A DNA stretch of 64,000 nt from Gallibacterium genomosp. 3 (GTDB lineage Bacteria > Pseudomonadota > Gammaproteobacteria > Enterobacterales > Pasteurellaceae): the NCBI RefSeq assembly GCF_001678475.1, contig NZ_JTJR01000035.1, forward strand, positions 62,001 to 126,000. Reading direction: 5' to 3'. Below, piece after piece: positions 9,708 to 21,120 of the stretch. The notes under the pieces were generated by a model. It was not told where the DNA came from and did not search any database. It was given only the letters and a program-made list of their open reading frames with translations. Position numbers and translations under genes: made by a program. Each line of letters opens with the position of its first letter. The first letter of the stretch is position 1.

Positions 9708-11174
9708 TTAATCAATCCCAAGTTCTTGCCAGATTTGATCAATATGAGCGACCACTGCTGGATCTTTTTTAATTGGTCGCCCCCATTCTCGTTGTGTTTC
9801 ACCCGGCCATTTGTTAGTTGCATCAATGCCCATTTTTGAGCCTAACCCTGCCACAGGTGAAGCAAAATCAAGATAATCAATAGGCGTATTTTCAACTAAA
9901 GTTAAATCACGTGCAGGATCACAACGTGTGGTAATCGCCCAAATCACATCTTTCCAATCACGTGCATTAACATCATCATCACACACAATCACGAATTTAG
10001 TGTACATAAATTGGCGTAAGAATGACCAAACTCCCATCATCACTCGTTTCGCATGTCCTGCATATTGTTTCTTCATCGTCACTACTGCCAAACGATACGA
10101 ACACCCTTCTGGTGGTAAATAGAAATCGACAATTTCAGGAAATTGTTTTTGTAAAATCGGAATAAATACCTCATTTAACGCTTCACCTAACACAGCAGGT
10201 TCATCAGGCGGACGCCCTGTATATGTTGAGTGATAAATCGGATCCTTACGCATCGTGATATGGGTTACCGTAAATACCGGGAAATACTCTTGTTCATTAT
10301 AGTATCCAGTATGATCACCGTAAGGTCCTTCTAATGCTTTCTCCGTAGGATCAATATAACCCTCTAGTACAATCTCTGCGCCAGCCGGAATTTCTAGATC
10401 GCAGCTTAATGCTTTTGCTACCTCTGTTTTATTTCCCCGTAATAATCCAGCAAAAGCATATTCGGATAGGGTATCTGGAATTGGTGTTACTGCACTTAAA
10501 ATTGTTGCTGGATCTGCCCCTAAAGCCACAACAACAGGGAAATTTTCTCCAGGATGTGCCTCCTGCCACTCTTGGAAATCTAACGCACCACCTCGGTGTG
10601 ATAACCAACGCATAATTAATTTATTTTTACCAATTAATTGCTGGCGATAAATTCCTAAATTTTGCCGTTTCTTATAAGGGCCTTTTGTCACTGTTAGCCC
10701 CCAAGTTACCAATGGAGCGACATCTTCCGGCCAACATTGCATAATAGGCAACTTATACAGATCCACTTCATCCTCTTTCCATACAATAGCTTGGCAATCA
10801 GGATGACTGATAGTCTTAGTTGGCATATTTAATACAGGGCGAAATTGTGAAATACTACTAAACAAATCTTTAATGCCTTTTGGTGGCTCTGGCTCTTTCA
10901 GAAAGGCTAATAATTTCCCTACTTCACGTAATGCACTCACATCCTCCTGTCCCATACCTAATGCAACCCGTCTTGCCGTACCAAACAAATTACAAAGTAC
11001 AGGCATTGAGAAACCTTTTGCATTTTCAAATAACAATGCTGGTCCACCTTTACGCAAGGTACGATCAGCAATTTCCGTCATTTCTAAATAAGGATCAATT
11101 TCATGGGAAATTCGTTTTAATTCCCCTTGTTCTTCGAGTAGTGCAATAAATTCACGTAAGTTCTTATATTTCAC
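9708..11174 (-). CDS. ubiD: UbiD, 4-hydroxy-3-polyprenylbenzoate decarboxylase
   Basis: A 488-residue prenylated-FMN-dependent decarboxylase acting in ubiquinone synthesis. Seen are the N-terminal block [25 protein letters not shown] in the cofactor-binding region, and the catalytic E-x-x-x-R-E region EVALE-type segment around [21 protein letters not shown]. The start is GTG (11172-11174), preceded by GAGGAA. Only 12 nt separate it from uppP upstream, forming a hinT-uppP-ubiD transcription unit. It needs prenyl-FMN from UbiX, which is not in the window. Confidence 0.96.
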   Translation of the reverse strand: MKYKNLREFIALLEEQGELKRISHEIDPYLEMTEIADRTLRKGGPALLFENAKGFSMPVLCNLFGTARRVALGMGQEDVSALREVGKLLAFLKEPEPPKGIKDLFSSISQFRPVLNMPTKTISHPDCQAIVWKEDEVDLYKLPIMQCWPEDVAPLVTWGLTVTKGPYKKRQNLGIYRQQLIGKNKLIMRWLSHRGGALDFQEWQEAHPGENFPVVVALGADPATILSAVTPIPDTLSEYAFAGLLRGNKTEVAKALSCDLEIPAGAEIVLEGYIDPTEKALEGPYGDHTGYYNEQEYFPVFTVTHITMRKDPIYHSTYTGRPPDEPAVLGEALNEVFIPILQKQFPEIVDFYLPPEGCSYRLAVVTMKKQYAGHAKRVMMGVWSFLRQFMYTKFVIVCDDDVNARDWKDVIWAITTRCDPARDLTLVENTPIDYLDFASPVAGLGSKMGIDATNKWPGETQREWGRPIKKDPAVVAHIDQIWQELGID

Positions 11175-11186
11175 CCTGTATTCCTC

Positions 11187-11993
11187 TTATACCAACACAA
11201 TCCACGCCAATAATAACGCTAAAATAAAACGATAAATGGCGAAGGAAACAAAAGAAATTTTTCCAATCACATGAAGGAAAGTTCGGATTGCAATCATTGC
11301 TACCACAAATGCGGTGACAAATCCCACTGCAAACATTGGTAAATCATTCCATGAAAGGAAAGGCAAGCTTTTATAAAGATCTAAAGCTGTTGCTCCCATC
11401 ATCATTGGTACTGCTAGAATAAATGAATATTCTGCAGCAGCTTTCTTACCTACCCCCATTAATAAACCACCTGAAATTGTTGCGCCTGAGCGAGAAAATC
11501 CAGGAAACAACGCTAAGCATTGGAAAAGACCAATAGCAAAAGCTTGGCGATAGGTCATTTGATCCACCTCTTCTGCATAGGCTTGTTGTAGACGGAACTT
11601 TTCTGCCAAAATCAACAAAATCCCCCCAGCTACCAAAGAGCCAATCACATTATGAATGTTAAACCATGACTTAATCGTAGAATGAAATACCAATCCTAAA
11701 ACAACTGCAGGAATCATTCCTAAAATAATATGCAATAAATTAAGATGCGGGCGTTTATTATCTACCTTTTCTCCAAAATGAATCCCAATTAGACCAAACA
11801 TCTTACGCCAATAAACAAAAATCACCGCTAAGATAGAACCTAATTGAATAATTACTTCAAATGTTGCTGCTTTTTCGCCTTCAAAACCAAGAAAGTGTGC
11901 AGCAATAATCATATGCCCTGTTGAAGAGACCGGTAAAAATTCAGTTAGCCCTTCAACACAACCTAAAATAAATACAATTAACAACTCAGACAT
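11187..11993 (-). CDS. uppP: UppP (BacA), undecaprenyl-diphosphatase
   Basis: A 268-residue polytopic inner-membrane enzyme that dephosphorylates undecaprenyl diphosphate to recycle the peptidoglycan and O-antigen lipid carrier. Both signature motifs are present: [15 protein letters not shown] near the N-terminus and [13 protein letters not shown] in the second half, with about seven to eight hydrophobic segments. It starts 14 nt after the hinT stop and ends 12 nt before ubiD. Overexpression of this family gives bacitracin resistance. Confidence 0.96.
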   Translation of the reverse strand: MSELLIVFILGCVEGLTEFLPVSSTGHMIIAAHFLGFEGEKAATFEVIIQLGSILAVIFVYWRKMFGLIGIHFGEKVDNKRPHLNLLHIILGMIPAVVLGLVFHSTIKSWFNIHNVIGSLVAGGILLILAEKFRLQQAYAEEVDQMTYRQAFAIGLFQCLALFPGFSRSGATISGGLLMGVGKKAAAEYSFILAVPMMMGATALDLYKSLPFLSWNDLPMFAVGFVTAFVVAMIAIRTFLHVIGKISFVSFAIYRFILALLLAWIVLV

Positions 11994-12007
11994 GAATAAC
12001 CTCTCGT

Positions 12008-12355
12008 TTATGGCAACATTTTACCAAGTTGTTTGCCACCTACGAGGTGCATATGTAAATGGAACACTTCCTGACCACCATGTTTATTGCAATTCACAAT
12101 TAAGCGATAACCATCTTCAGCAATTCCTTGTTGTTCTGCAATCTTTGCTGCTACCACAAACAAATGACCTAATACTTGTTCATCTTCAGCCGTCACATGA
12201 TTTACAGTAGGAATAATCTTATTCGGAATAATTAAAATGTGAGTTGGTGCTTGTGGCGCAATATCACGAAATGCGGTCACTTGTTCATCTTGATACACAA
12301 TATCCGCAGGAATTTCTTTACGAATAATTTTGCTAAAAATTGTTTCTGTTGTCAT
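12008..12355 (-). CDS. hinT: HinT-like histidine triad nucleotide hydrolase
   Basis: A 115-residue HIT protein. [18 protein letters not shown] is the standard N-terminal block and the catalytic triad HxHxHxx is seen as HLHMHLVGG near the C-terminus. HinT hydrolyses purine nucleoside phosphoramidates such as aminoacyl-AMP. The ATG at 12353-12355 has GAGG upstream and gives the family start MTTETIF, so I preferred it to an in-frame codon six residues earlier. It is first in the hinT-uppP-ubiD cluster and divergent from focA. Confidence 0.93.
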   Translation of the reverse strand: MTTETIFSKIIRKEIPADIVYQDEQVTAFRDIAPQAPTHILIIPNKIIPTVNHVTAEDEQVLGHLFVVAAKIAEQQGIAEDGYRLIVNCNKHGGQEVFHLHMHLVGGKQLGKMLP

Positions 12356-12537
12356 AACATCCTCGCTAAACAATAAAAAAATCGCTCCTTAGACAAGACT
12401 TTTATCCAAGAGTGCTGAATAAGTTAGAAATATATTATAAAAAAATTTTTTTGCTTATGCTTGTAAAAGCGTAGAAAACTTTAGATCATTGTTTCGCAAC
12501 ACTTTTTTAACATCAAAAAAGTAATCTGCTTTATAAT

Positions 12538-12551
12538 TTGATCTGTATCAA
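12538..12551 (+). promoter_or_regulatory. FNR box upstream of focA-pflB
   Basis: TTGAT-ctgt-ATCAA is a perfect match to the FNR consensus TTGATnnnnATCAA and is fully palindromic in its arms. It lies 120 nt before the focA start, in the 315-nt AT-rich divergent region between hinT and focA. Anaerobic activation of focA-pfl by FNR is established in E. coli; that it acts here is an inference. Confidence 0.8.
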
Positions 12552-12670
12552 CTACAATGCAAAAGAACAAAAACTAGTCATAAAATTACTATGTATTTTT
12601 CTCAAAAATTTTTATAATTACCTAAATTTTTTGAAAATATAAAATTTTTTTGAAAAAGGAAATCGTCTTT

Positions 12671-13513
12671 ATGAAAGATGCGACAACAGTAGCACTGAAT
12701 CCAACAGAGATGACTAATCTTGCGGAAGATGTTGCCGCTTATAAAGCACAAAAAAAACCTTTTCTTTCCTTTGCTTCTGGCATTTCTGCTGGTGCATGTA
12801 TCGCATTAGCATTTGTTTTTTATACAACCACTCAAACAGGATTAAATAATGCTTCATGGGGACTTGCTAAACTCGTAGGCGGTTTAGTATTCGCATTAGG
12901 CGTAATTATGGTTGTCATTCTAGGGACAGAATTGTTTACTTCCTCCACTTTAACCGTTACTGCAAAAGCATCTGGACGCATTACCACAACCCAGATGTTA
13001 CGTAACTGGATTGTCGTGTATTTTGGTAATTTTGTAGGAAGTTTAATTATCGTTGCTTTAATCTGGTTTGCCGGTCAAACAATGGCTGCAGATGGTCAAT
13101 GGGGATTAACCATTCTAAAAACTGCACAACATAAAATTCATCATACTTGGCTTGAAGCATTTTCGCTTGGTATTTTATGTAACATTATGGTGTGTGTTGC
13201 TATTTGGATGGCATATTCTGGCCGTACTGTCACAGATAAAGCATTTATTATGATTCTCCCAATTGGAATGTTTGTTGCTTCTGGTTTTGAACACTGCGTA
13301 GCAAATATGTTTATGATTCCAATGGGTATTATTACTGCTCATTATAGCAGTCCGGAATTCTGGCAACACTTGGGTATTGATGCTTCACTATATGCTGATC
13401 TCGATCTTTATCACTTCATAGTGAAAAACCTTATCCCAGTGACCTTAGGTAATATTGTTGGTGGTGCGATTTGTATTGGCTTATTCCATCGCTTCTTAGC
13501 CAAAGCGCACTAA
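12671..13513 (+). CDS. focA: FocA, formate channel/transporter
   Basis: A 280-residue member of the FNT family of pentameric formate/nitrite channels. It has six hydrophobic segments and conserved features such as LGTELFTSS (about residues 82-90) and [13 protein letters not shown], which holds the pore histidine. It exports or imports formate made by PflB. The ATG at 12671 follows AAGGA and is preferred to an in-frame TTG at 12650. pflB begins 40 nt downstream in the same operon, as in E. coli. Confidence 0.95.
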   Translation: MKDATTVALNPTEMTNLAEDVAAYKAQKKPFLSFASGISAGACIALAFVFYTTTQTGLNNASWGLAKLVGGLVFALGVIMVVILGTELFTSSTLTVTAKASGRITTTQMLRNWIVVYFGNFVGSLIIVALIWFAGQTMAADGQWGLTILKTAQHKIHHTWLEAFSLGILCNIMVCVAIWMAYSGRTVTDKAFIMILPIGMFVASGFEHCVANMFMIPMGIITAHYSSPEFWQHLGIDASLYADLDLYHFIVKNLIPVTLGNIVGGAICIGLFHRFLAKAH

Positions 13514-13553
13514 AGATTTATTTTTTATTATTCATTTAATGAAGGAAATGATT

Positions 13554-15866
13554 ATGACTCAACTAACTGAGCAACAACAAAAAGCATGGGCTGGTTTTGA
13601 AGCTGGCGACTGGCAACAAAATGTGAATGTGCGTGATTTTATTCAACACAACTACACTCCTTATGAAGGTGATGAATCATTCTTAGCTGGTGCAACTGCT
13701 GCAACTACTAAGCTTTGGAATAAAGTAATGGAAGGAATCAAAGAAGAAAACCGTACTCACGAACCTCTTGATTTCGATACTGATATTCCATCAACAATCA
13801 TTTCTCACCCAGCTGGTTACATTGAGAAAGAATTAGAACAAATCGTTGGTTTACAAACTGATGCACCTTTAAAACGTGCAATCATCCCATTCGGTGGTAT
13901 CAAAATGGTGGAAGGTTCATGTAAAGTTTATGGTCGTGAACTTGATCCACAAGTGAAAAAAATCTTCACAGAATATCGTAAAACTCATAACCAAGGCGTA
14001 TTCGATGTTTATACTCCAGATATCTTACGCTGCCGTAAATCTGGTGTGTTAACCGGTTTACCAGATGCTTACGGTCGTGGTCGTATCATTGGTGACTATC
14101 GTCGTGTTGCACTTTACGGTATCGACTTCTTAATGGCTGATAAATTCAAACAATTTACTTCACTTCAATCTCGCTTAGAAAATGGCGAAGATTTACAAAT
14201 GACTATTCAATTACGTGAAGAAATTGCTGAACAACACCGTGCATTAGGCCAAATCAAACAAATGGCTGCAACTTACGGTTGTGATATTTCCGGTCCAGCT
14301 ACCAATGCAAAAGAAGCAGTTCAATGGACTTATTTCGGTTACTTAGCTGCTGTTAAATCACAAAATGGTGCAGCAATGTCTTTCGGTCGTGTATCTTCAT
14401 TCTTAGATATCTACATTGAACGCGACCTTAAAGCAGGCAAAATTACTGAAGAACAAGCTCAAGAATTAATTGACCACTTAGTCATGAAACTACGTATGGT
14501 ACGTTTCTTACGTACTCCTGAATATGATCAATTATTCTCTGGCGACCCAATTTGGGCAACTGAATCTCTTGGTGGTATGGGCTTAGATGGTCGTACTTTA
14601 GTAACTAAGAATACATTCCGTTTCTTAAATACCCTTTATACAATGGGTCCATCTCCAGAACCAAATATGACAATTCTTTGGTCTGAACAATTACCAGATA
14701 ACTTCAAACGTTTCTGTGCAAAAGTTTCTATTGATACTTCTTCTGTTCAATATGAAAACGATGACTTAATGCGTCCAGACTTCAACAACGATGACTATGC
14801 TATTGCTTGTTGTGTAAGCCCAATGGTTGTGGGTAAACAAATGCAATTCTTCGGTGCTCGTGCAAACTTAGCAAAAACCATGCTTTACTCTATCAACGGT
14901 GGTATTGATGAGAAAAATGGTATGCAAGTTGGTCCAAAAACTGAACCAATCAAAACTGAATACCTTGACTTCGACGATGTAATGACTCGTATGGATAGCT
15001 TCATGGATTGGTTAGCAAAACAATATGTGACTGCATTAAATATCATTCACTATATGCACGATAAATACAGCTATGAAGCGTCATTAATGGCATTACATGA
15101 TCGTGATGTTTACCGTACTATGGCTTGTGGTATTGCTGGATTATCTGTTGCAGCTGACTCACTTTCTGCAATCAAATACGCGAAAGTTAAACCAATTCGT
15201 GGTGATATCAAAGATAAAGACGGCAATGTAGTTGCGAAAGATGTTGCTATTGACTTCGAAATTGAAGGTGAATATCCACAATTCGGTAACAACGACAGCC
15301 GTGTTGATGAAATCGCTTGTGATTTAGTTGAACGTTTCATGAAGAAAATTCAAAAACTTAAAACTTACCGCAATGCAGTTCCTACTCAATCTGTATTAAC
15401 CATTACTTCTAACGTTGTTTATGGTAAGAAAACTGGTAATACTCCTGATGGTCGTCGTGCAGGTGCACCATTCGGACCAGGTGCTAACCCAATGCACGGT
15501 CGTGACCAAAAAGGTGCGGTAGCATCATTAACTTCTGTTGCAAAACTTCCATTTGCGTATGCTAAAGATGGTATTTCTTATACCTTCTCAATCGTACCAA
15601 ATGCATTAGGTAAAGATTACGAAGCTCAAAAACGTAACCTTGCAGGCTTAATGGATGGTTACTTCCACCACGAAGCAACTGTTGAAGGTGGTCAACACTT
15701 AAACGTTAATGTTATGAATCGTGAAATGTTATTAGATGCGATGGAAAATCCTGAGAAATATCCTCAATTAACCATTCGTGTTTCAGGTTACGCAGTACGT
15801 TTTAACTCTTTAACTAAAGAGCAACAACAAGACGTAATTACTCGTACTTTCACTCAAACTATGTAA
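13554..15866 (+). CDS. pflB: PflB, formate acetyltransferase (pyruvate formate-lyase)
   Basis: A 770-residue glycyl-radical enzyme that splits pyruvate plus CoA into acetyl-CoA and formate under anaerobiosis. The catalytic cysteine pair is in AIACCVSP (about Cys419/Cys420) and the radical glycine in RVSGYAVRF (about Gly745). The ATG at 13554 has AAGGAAA before it, giving the start MTQLTEQQQ. Codon use is strongly biased to preferred codons, in keeping with high expression. The activating enzyme gene pflA, which usually follows, is not present after the terminator. Confidence 0.98.
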   Translation: MTQLTEQQQKAWAGFEAGDWQQNVNVRDFIQHNYTPYEGDESFLAGATAATTKLWNKVMEGIKEENRTHEPLDFDTDIPSTIISHPAGYIEKELEQIVGLQTDAPLKRAIIPFGGIKMVEGSCKVYGRELDPQVKKIFTEYRKTHNQGVFDVYTPDILRCRKSGVLTGLPDAYGRGRIIGDYRRVALYGIDFLMADKFKQFTSLQSRLENGEDLQMTIQLREEIAEQHRALGQIKQMAATYGCDISGPATNAKEAVQWTYFGYLAAVKSQNGAAMSFGRVSSFLDIYIERDLKAGKITEEQAQELIDHLVMKLRMVRFLRTPEYDQLFSGDPIWATESLGGMGLDGRTLVTKNTFRFLNTLYTMGPSPEPNMTILWSEQLPDNFKRFCAKVSIDTSSVQYENDDLMRPDFNNDDYAIACCVSPMVVGKQMQFFGARANLAKTMLYSINGGIDEKNGMQVGPKTEPIKTEYLDFDDVMTRMDSFMDWLAKQYVTALNIIHYMHDKYSYEASLMALHDRDVYRTMACGIAGLSVAADSLSAIKYAKVKPIRGDIKDKDGNVVAKDVAIDFEIEGEYPQFGNNDSRVDEIACDLVERFMKKIQKLKTYRNAVPTQSVLTITSNVVYGKKTGNTPDGRRAGAPFGPGANPMHGRDQKGAVASLTSVAKLPFAYAKDGISYTFSIVPNALGKDYEAQKRNLAGLMDGYFHHEATVEGGQHLNVNVMNREMLLDAMENPEKYPQLTIRVSGYAVRFNSLTKEQQQDVITRTFTQTM

Positions 15867-15881
15867 TCTGATAGCTATATT

Positions 15882-15910
15882 AAAAACTGCCCTACGGGGC
15901 AGTTTTTTTA
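15882..15910 (+). terminator. Rho-independent terminator after pflB
   Basis: The stem pairs aaaaactgcccc-type sequence 15883-15892 with ggggcagttttt (15896-15907) around a short loop, followed by a run of seven T. It closes the focA-pflB unit before ggt. Confidence 0.9.
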
Positions 15911-16059
15911 TGACTCTTAATCCACTAATCAATCGATTAATATTCCTGTTTTATTTTTCTAAATTAATTTAATCTCCCCTTTATTTTTTATATTGCTAAA
16001 CTGTAAACAATTTGTTACAAATAAATTTCCTTTCACCTACTCATATAAGGAAATTTAAT

Positions 16060-17832
16060 ATGAAAAAATCCTATCTCTATAAAAAGAGCTTACTCTCGTT
16101 GTTGATCGCACTACCACTCATTACTTTAAATGTTGAAGCAAATACTCAACCGGTTAGTGCAACCACACAAACAACTGCCACAGCACAACGTTATGATAGT
16201 AGTAAAGATATTTTCCATCCTATTTATGCCAAACACGGTATGGTTGCAACTGAGCAACATCTTGCTACTGAGGTAGGATTATCAATCTTAAAAGAAGGTG
16301 GAAATGCCATTGATGCAGCTGTCGCTGTAGGCTTTGCTTTGGCCGTTGTTTTACCTAACGCGGGAAATATTGGTGGCGGTGGTTTTATGGTGTTACATGA
16401 TGCCAAAACCGGTGAAGATTTTGCTATCGACTTCCGTGAAGTTGCCCCATTAAAAGCACATAAAGACCTGTATTTAGATGAGAAAGGTAATGTTGTTGAT
16501 GGTAAATCTCTCTTTACGCATTTTGCCGTAGGTGTTCCTGGCACAGTTGCTGGTATGGAGTATGCCTTGAAAAAATGGGGCACTATGCCTTTAGAAAAGG
16601 TTATCCAACCTGCAATAAAACTCGCTGAAAAAGGATTTATTGTCAGTGATACGTTAGCAGATACGCTTAAAATTGAAAAAGATAATTTAGGTAAATGGGA
16701 AAGTACCAAGGCAATCTTCTTTAAAGATGGCGAACCGTTAGCAAGTGGTGATCGCTTAATTCAAAAAGATCTGGCTCACTCGTTAAAATTGATTGCGAAA
16801 CAAGGATCAAAGGCTTTTTATCAAGGCGAAATTGCTGAAAAAATCGTAAAAGAGATGGAAAAACATGGTGGACTTATCTCGACGCAAGATATGAAAGAGT
16901 ATCAAATTGTAGAGAGAAAACCGGTTACTGGAGAATATCGAGGCTATAAGATTGTTACTATGCCACCACCAAGTTCTGGCGGCGCACACTTAATTCAAAT
17001 TCTTAATATCTTAGAACGTTATCCATTAAATGAGTGTGGTGCAAATAGTGCTAAAGCTATTCAACATTATGCTGAAGCGATGAAATTAGCGTATGCTGAT
17101 CGTTCCGAATATTTAGGCGATCCTGACTTTGTTAAAATTCCACTGAAAGGGCTTATCTCGAAAAAATATGCTGATGAACTAGCACAAAAAATTTCTGACG
17201 ATAAAATCACACCTTCAAGTACGATTAAGCCGGGTAAACCACAACCATATGAAAGTGATCAAACCACGCATTTCTCTGTCATGGATAAATTTGGTAATGC
17301 TGTTGGCGTAACCTATACCTTAAATCTTAATTTTGGTACTGGTATCGTAGCTGAAGGGACTGGAATTCTACTGAATAACGAAATGGATGACTTCTCCGCT
17401 AAGCCAGGTGTTCCTAATGCCTTCGGCTTAATCGGTGGCACAGCAAATGCAATTGAAGCGAAAAAACGTCCATTGTCATCAATGACACCAACTTTAGTAA
17501 TGAAAGACAATAAACCTTGGTTAGTCACAGGCAGCCCAGGTGGAGCACGTATAATTACCACTGTATTACAAAGTATTGTAAATACTATTGATTACAATAT
17601 GAATGTTGCTGAAGCAATTATGACACCACGTGTACATCACCAATGGTTACCTGATGAATTGCGTATTGAAGAAGGAATCAGTCCAGATACTATTCACCTG
17701 CTTGAAAAGCAAGGTTATAAAGTAATAACTAAAGCAACTATGGGACGTGTACAAATTATTCAAGCTAAAGATGACGGTTTCTATGGCGCTTCAGACCCAC
17801 GTAATCCTGATGGAGCAACCTTAGGTTACTAA
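16060..17832 (+). CDS. ggt: Gamma-glutamyltransferase, periplasmic
   Basis: A 590-residue Ntn-hydrolase that cleaves the gamma-glutamyl bond of glutathione and related peptides. A signal peptide ([20 protein letters not shown]) targets it to the periplasm. KHGMVATEQHLATEVG begins the large subunit. The autoprocessing threonine that becomes the small-subunit N-terminus is in DQTTHFSVMD, and the small subunit shows NEMDDFSAKPG, KRPLSSMTPT and GSPGGARI. I chose the ATG at 16060 with AAGGAAA upstream, rejecting an earlier in-frame codon. It is transcribed alone; periplasmic Ggt would supply glutamate and Cys-Gly. Confidence 0.96.
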   Translation: MKKSYLYKKSLLSLLIALPLITLNVEANTQPVSATTQTTATAQRYDSSKDIFHPIYAKHGMVATEQHLATEVGLSILKEGGNAIDAAVAVGFALAVVLPNAGNIGGGGFMVLHDAKTGEDFAIDFREVAPLKAHKDLYLDEKGNVVDGKSLFTHFAVGVPGTVAGMEYALKKWGTMPLEKVIQPAIKLAEKGFIVSDTLADTLKIEKDNLGKWESTKAIFFKDGEPLASGDRLIQKDLAHSLKLIAKQGSKAFYQGEIAEKIVKEMEKHGGLISTQDMKEYQIVERKPVTGEYRGYKIVTMPPPSSGGAHLIQILNILERYPLNECGANSAKAIQHYAEAMKLAYADRSEYLGDPDFVKIPLKGLISKKYADELAQKISDDKITPSSTIKPGKPQPYESDQTTHFSVMDKFGNAVGVTYTLNLNFGTGIVAEGTGILLNNEMDDFSAKPGVPNAFGLIGGTANAIEAKKRPLSSMTPTLVMKDNKPWLVTGSPGGARIITTVLQSIVNTIDYNMNVAEAIMTPRVHHQWLPDELRIEEGISPDTIHLLEKQGYKVITKATMGRVQIIQAKDDGFYGASDPRNPDGATLGY

Positions 17833-17925
17833 CCTTTTATTCTGTTTATATTTATCACAAAACCTACTATTCGTGGTTGTTTTATAGGATTACATCATTT
17901 CATTAATAGTGAATGATTAAGAGCA

Positions 17926-17957
17926 TAAAAAATCCCACTTTACTGTGGGATTTTATT
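17926..17957. terminator. Bidirectional terminator between ggt and the small lipoprotein gene
   Basis: aaaaaatcccac (17927-17938) pairs with gtgggatttt (17945-17954) around a short loop, with an A run on one side and T-rich sequence on the other. It can serve both convergent genes. Confidence 0.8.
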
Positions 17958-17973
17958 CTGCTCATTTAAATTA

Positions 17974-18363
17974 TTACCAATGTCCTCTACGCCAACGAGG
18001 TCCCAAATCATAAGGAGGATAATCTTCATAAAACTGCCGTTCAATTTCCATCTGTCTAATCTGTTGTTCTGCCATATAATTTTGTAATGCCAACTTATAA
18101 CAAGCTTGGAACATAGGATCATTTACTTTCTTAGTATATTCTTCCTTAAACGCTTTTTGTTGTTGTGCAGTTAACCCAATATCTTGATCAAATTGACGCT
18201 TCATTAAATAAGCCGTTTCTTCATCGCACTGTTTTGCTAACGATACTTGCAAGGCTTGTTGTTTACGAATTTTTTCTTGTTCTATTGCACGTTGTTCTTC
18301 TGGCGATAACGCACAACCAGCAAGAACCGATATTGAAAGAAGAAGCGGTAATACTTTTTTCAT
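17974..18363 (-). CDS. Small hypothetical lipoprotein
   Basis: A 129-residue protein with a lipoprotein signal (KKVLPLLLSISVLAGC, lipobox LAGC with the cysteine at about residue 16). The mature chain is Gln/Glu/Lys-rich and probably helical (EEQRAIEQEKIRKQQ), holds two more cysteines and ends in an aromatic, Pro-rich tail (DYPPYDLGPRWRRG). I do not recognise a family. The start MKKVL is chosen over MNLMKKVL. It is convergent with ggt and shares its terminator. Confidence 0.75.
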   Translation of the reverse strand: MKKVLPLLLSISVLAGCALSPEEQRAIEQEKIRKQQALQVSLAKQCDEETAYLMKRQFDQDIGLTAQQQKAFKEEYTKKVNDPMFQACYKLALQNYMAEQQIRQMEIERQFYEDYPPYDLGPRWRRGHW

Positions 18364-18454
18364 AAGATTCACCTATAACTGATCATCAGTGGAATAAGCA
18401 TACTATCAATTTTTCTAGATGGATAGATTAATTTAATTAACCCTTAATAATCAT

Positions 18455-18502
18455 AAAAAACTGCACCTCACTTTCTGGAATAATCCCAGAGTTGGGGTAC
18501 AG
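18455..18502 (-). terminator. Probable terminator of the mglBAC operon
   Basis: An imperfect stem pairs ctgcacctcactttctgg (18461-18478) with cccagagttggggtacag (18485-18502). Read on the minus strand it is followed by TTTTTT, and it lies about 50 nt after the mglC stop. Confidence 0.7.
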
Positions 18503-18550
18503 TAAACCGACAATAAACTTAATTAAGGAACTTACAAAATACTCTATCTA

Positions 18551-19561
18551 TTATTTCTTCTTAGCATATTTCAATGAGTCAATCGCTACCGCTAAGATGA
18601 TAATGGTACCTTTAATGATATATTGCCAATACGGGTTAACACCGATATAAGTTAAACCATAGTTGATAACAGTAAAGATAATTACCCCAGTGATAACACC
18701 GATTACTGTTCCCACACCACCAGCAAAAGATACACCACCAACCACACACGCAGCGATTGCATCCAACTCATACATAAAACCTAAGTTATTTGTTGCACTA
18801 CCGATACGACCACCTTCTAACATACCTGCAAAACCATAGAATGCACCAGCAAGAACATAAACAAAGATTAAGTTACGAGCAACGTTTACACCAGATACTC
18901 TTGCTGCTTCTGGATTGCCTCCAATCGCAAACATATTTTTGCCAAAACGAGTTTTATTCCAAATAATCCAAACAAAGAAAGCGGCAATAGCAGCATAAAT
19001 TGTGATGTAAGAAAGTCTAAATTCACCAAGTTGGAAGAAACCTTGTGTGAATTCTGAGAATGATTTACTAAACCCAGCAATTGGAGAAGAACCTACTGCA
19101 TCATAGTAAAGGGAGTTTGTACCATAGACGATAATCATTGTACCTAAAGTTGCGATGAATGGTGTTACATTAAGATAAGCAACAATTAACCCATTGATCA
19201 TCCCAATTACTGCACCAATAGCACAAACAATTAAAATAACTACTGGAATTGGCATTTCAGCGAGATCTGGGAATACACGATTAGTATTATCTAACGCTTG
19301 AAGCATAGTTGCTGAAACTACCGCTGCAAGACCAACTTGGCGACCAGCTGACAAGTCTGTACCTTGTGTAATCAAGATACCTGCCATACCTAATGCAATG
19401 ATAAGTCTAACAGATGATTGAGTTAGAATATTACTGAAGTTTAGTAAACTTAAAAAGGTATCATCTTGAGAAACGATCACCCCTAACAAGATTAAAAGAA
19501 CAAAATAAATTGCATTTTGTTTCATAAAATCTAGTGATTTTTTTTGTTGAATACCAGCCAT
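18551..19561 (-). CDS. mglC: MglC, galactose/methyl-galactoside ABC transporter permease
   Basis: A 336-residue inner-membrane permease of the sugar ABC family (RbsC-like), with about eight to ten hydrophobic segments. It has the conserved GLAAVVSATMLQ and GxxxIGxxNG-type segment GAVIGMINGLIVAYL, and the cytoplasmic block GNPEAARVSGVNV. It forms the membrane pore for galactose and methyl-galactoside taken from MglB and energised by MglA. It is third in mglB-mglA-mglC, 20 nt after mglA. Confidence 0.96.
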   Translation of the reverse strand: MAGIQQKKSLDFMKQNAIYFVLLILLGVIVSQDDTFLSLLNFSNILTQSSVRLIIALGMAGILITQGTDLSAGRQVGLAAVVSATMLQALDNTNRVFPDLAEMPIPVVILIVCAIGAVIGMINGLIVAYLNVTPFIATLGTMIIVYGTNSLYYDAVGSSPIAGFSKSFSEFTQGFFQLGEFRLSYITIYAAIAAFFVWIIWNKTRFGKNMFAIGGNPEAARVSGVNVARNLIFVYVLAGAFYGFAGMLEGGRIGSATNNLGFMYELDAIAACVVGGVSFAGGVGTVIGVITGVIIFTVINYGLTYIGVNPYWQYIIKGTIIILAVAIDSLKYAKKK

Positions 19562-19581
19562 AATTCAATCCTTTTATCAAC

Positions 19582-21099
19582 TTATAAATATTTTGCAGCA
19601 AGTTGCAAAATTTCTTCTTGTGAAGTTTTTGCAGTTTCGACAATACCTGCAACACGACCATTACTCATTACTAAGATTCTGTCTGTTACCCCTAACAGTT
19701 CAGGCATTTCAGAAGAAATCATGATGATTCCTTTGTCTTTTTCAGCTAACTGCATCATTAATTGGTAGATTTCAAATTTCGCCCCAACGTCAATACCACG
19801 TGTAGGTTCATCCATCATTAAGATTTCTGGTTGAGTTAATAACCAACGCCCAATAATTACTTTTTGTTGGTTACCACCAGATAATGAACCAATATTAGTA
19901 CGATGAGATGGCGTTTTTACATTCATTGAGTCAATTACCCATTGTGTATCGCTTTTCATTCTTGCTGTACTCAACAAGCCAAATTTGCCTAGATACGCTT
20001 TCATATTTGAAATCAATGAGTTAAATTCGATACTCAAGTTAGCATAGATACCAGTTGAACGGCGTTCTTCGGTAATCAACGCAAAGCCATTATTAATCGC
20101 TTCTAAGGCACTACGATTACGCATTTCTTTACCATGCAATTTAATCGTACCGCTACTTCTTTCACGAATACCAAAAATAGTTTCAACAATATCTGTTCGT
20201 TTTGCACCGACGAGACCCGCTATACCTAAAATTTCGCCTTTACGAAGTTCAAAACTAATGTCTTGAATAGAAGGTTGGTTTTTCGCAGTTAAATGTTCTA
20301 CAGTGAGGATAGTTTCTTTTGGTACATTATGTTTTTCAGGGAAACGTTGCGTTAACTCACGTCCCACCATCATTGCAACTAATTGATCCATATTGGTATC
20401 TTTAATTGCAACTGTATTTACCCATTTACCATCTCGTAAAATAGTGACTTCATCACAAATTTTGAAGATTTCATCCATTTTGTGTGAAATATAAATAATT
20501 CCACAACCACGATTCTTTAATTTATCAATAATTTTAAATAAGTGATCAACTTCTTTTTCAGAAAGCGACGAAGTTGGTTCATCCATGATCACAATTTTTG
20601 CGTTATAAGAGAATGCTTTTGCAATTTCGATCATCTGCATTTGTGAAACAGATAATTTGGCAACTTTTTCTTTTGGATCGATATCAATATCTAACTCTTC
20701 AAAAATTGCCTTTGTATCACGATACATTTTACCATGATCGACTAAACCAGCTTTAAGTGGATAACGACCTAACCAAAGGTTATCCATTACACTACTTTGG
20801 CGAACCAAGTTTAACTCTTGGTGCACCATAGAAATCCCATTTTCTAATGCTTCTTTCGATGTTTTAAAATTAACTGTTTTTCCGAGATAAAGAATTTCAC
20901 CTTCATCTTTGGCGTAAATACCGAACAGACATTTCAGTAATGTTGATTTTCCTGCACCATTTTCACCCATTAATGCATGCACGGAATATGAACGTACCGT
21001 TAAGTTTGCATGATCGAGCGCTTTCACACCGGGAAATGACTTACTGACGTCCTTCATTTCTAACAGTATTTCACTTCGGTTTTCGACTTGCATTGACAT
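19582..21099 (-). CDS. mglA: MglA, galactose/methyl-galactoside ABC transporter ATPase
   Basis: A tandem two-domain ABC ATPase of about 505 residues, as in E. coli MglA. The first domain has Walker A GENGAGKS, signature LSVSQMQ and Walker [10 protein letters not shown]. The second has a degenerate Walker A (GLVGAKRT), signature LSGGNQQK and Walker B ILMMDEPT, the usual asymmetry of this subfamily. The start MSMQVENR (ATG 21097-21099) is chosen over an in-frame TTG at 21111. The gene follows mglB after a 60-nt spacer with a strong hairpin. Confidence 0.95.
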   Translation of the reverse strand: MSMQVENRSEILLEMKDVSKSFPGVKALDHANLTVRSYSVHALMGENGAGKSTLLKCLFGIYAKDEGEILYLGKTVNFKTSKEALENGISMVHQELNLVRQSSVMDNLWLGRYPLKAGLVDHGKMYRDTKAIFEELDIDIDPKEKVAKLSVSQMQMIEIAKAFSYNAKIVIMDEPTSSLSEKEVDHLFKIIDKLKNRGCGIIYISHKMDEIFKICDEVTILRDGKWVNTVAIKDTNMDQLVAMMVGRELTQRFPEKHNVPKETILTVEHLTAKNQPSIQDISFELRKGEILGIAGLVGAKRTDIVETIFGIRERSSGTIKLHGKEMRNRSALEAINNGFALITEERRSTGIYANLSIEFNSLISNMKAYLGKFGLLSTARMKSDTQWVIDSMNVKTPSHRTNIGSLSGGNQQKVIIGRWLLTQPEILMMDEPTRGIDVGAKFEIYQLMMQLAEKDKGIIMISSEMPELLGVTDRILVMSNGRVAGIVETAKTSQEEILQLAAKYL

Positions 21100-21120
21100 A
21101 TCTAACCCCAAACTAACGAA

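Noticed and set aside
16224-16709. A 161-codon minus-strand frame inside ggt
   Set aside because: Low-complexity Ser/Pro/Ala composition typical of an antisense shadow; ggt is intact with all family motifs.
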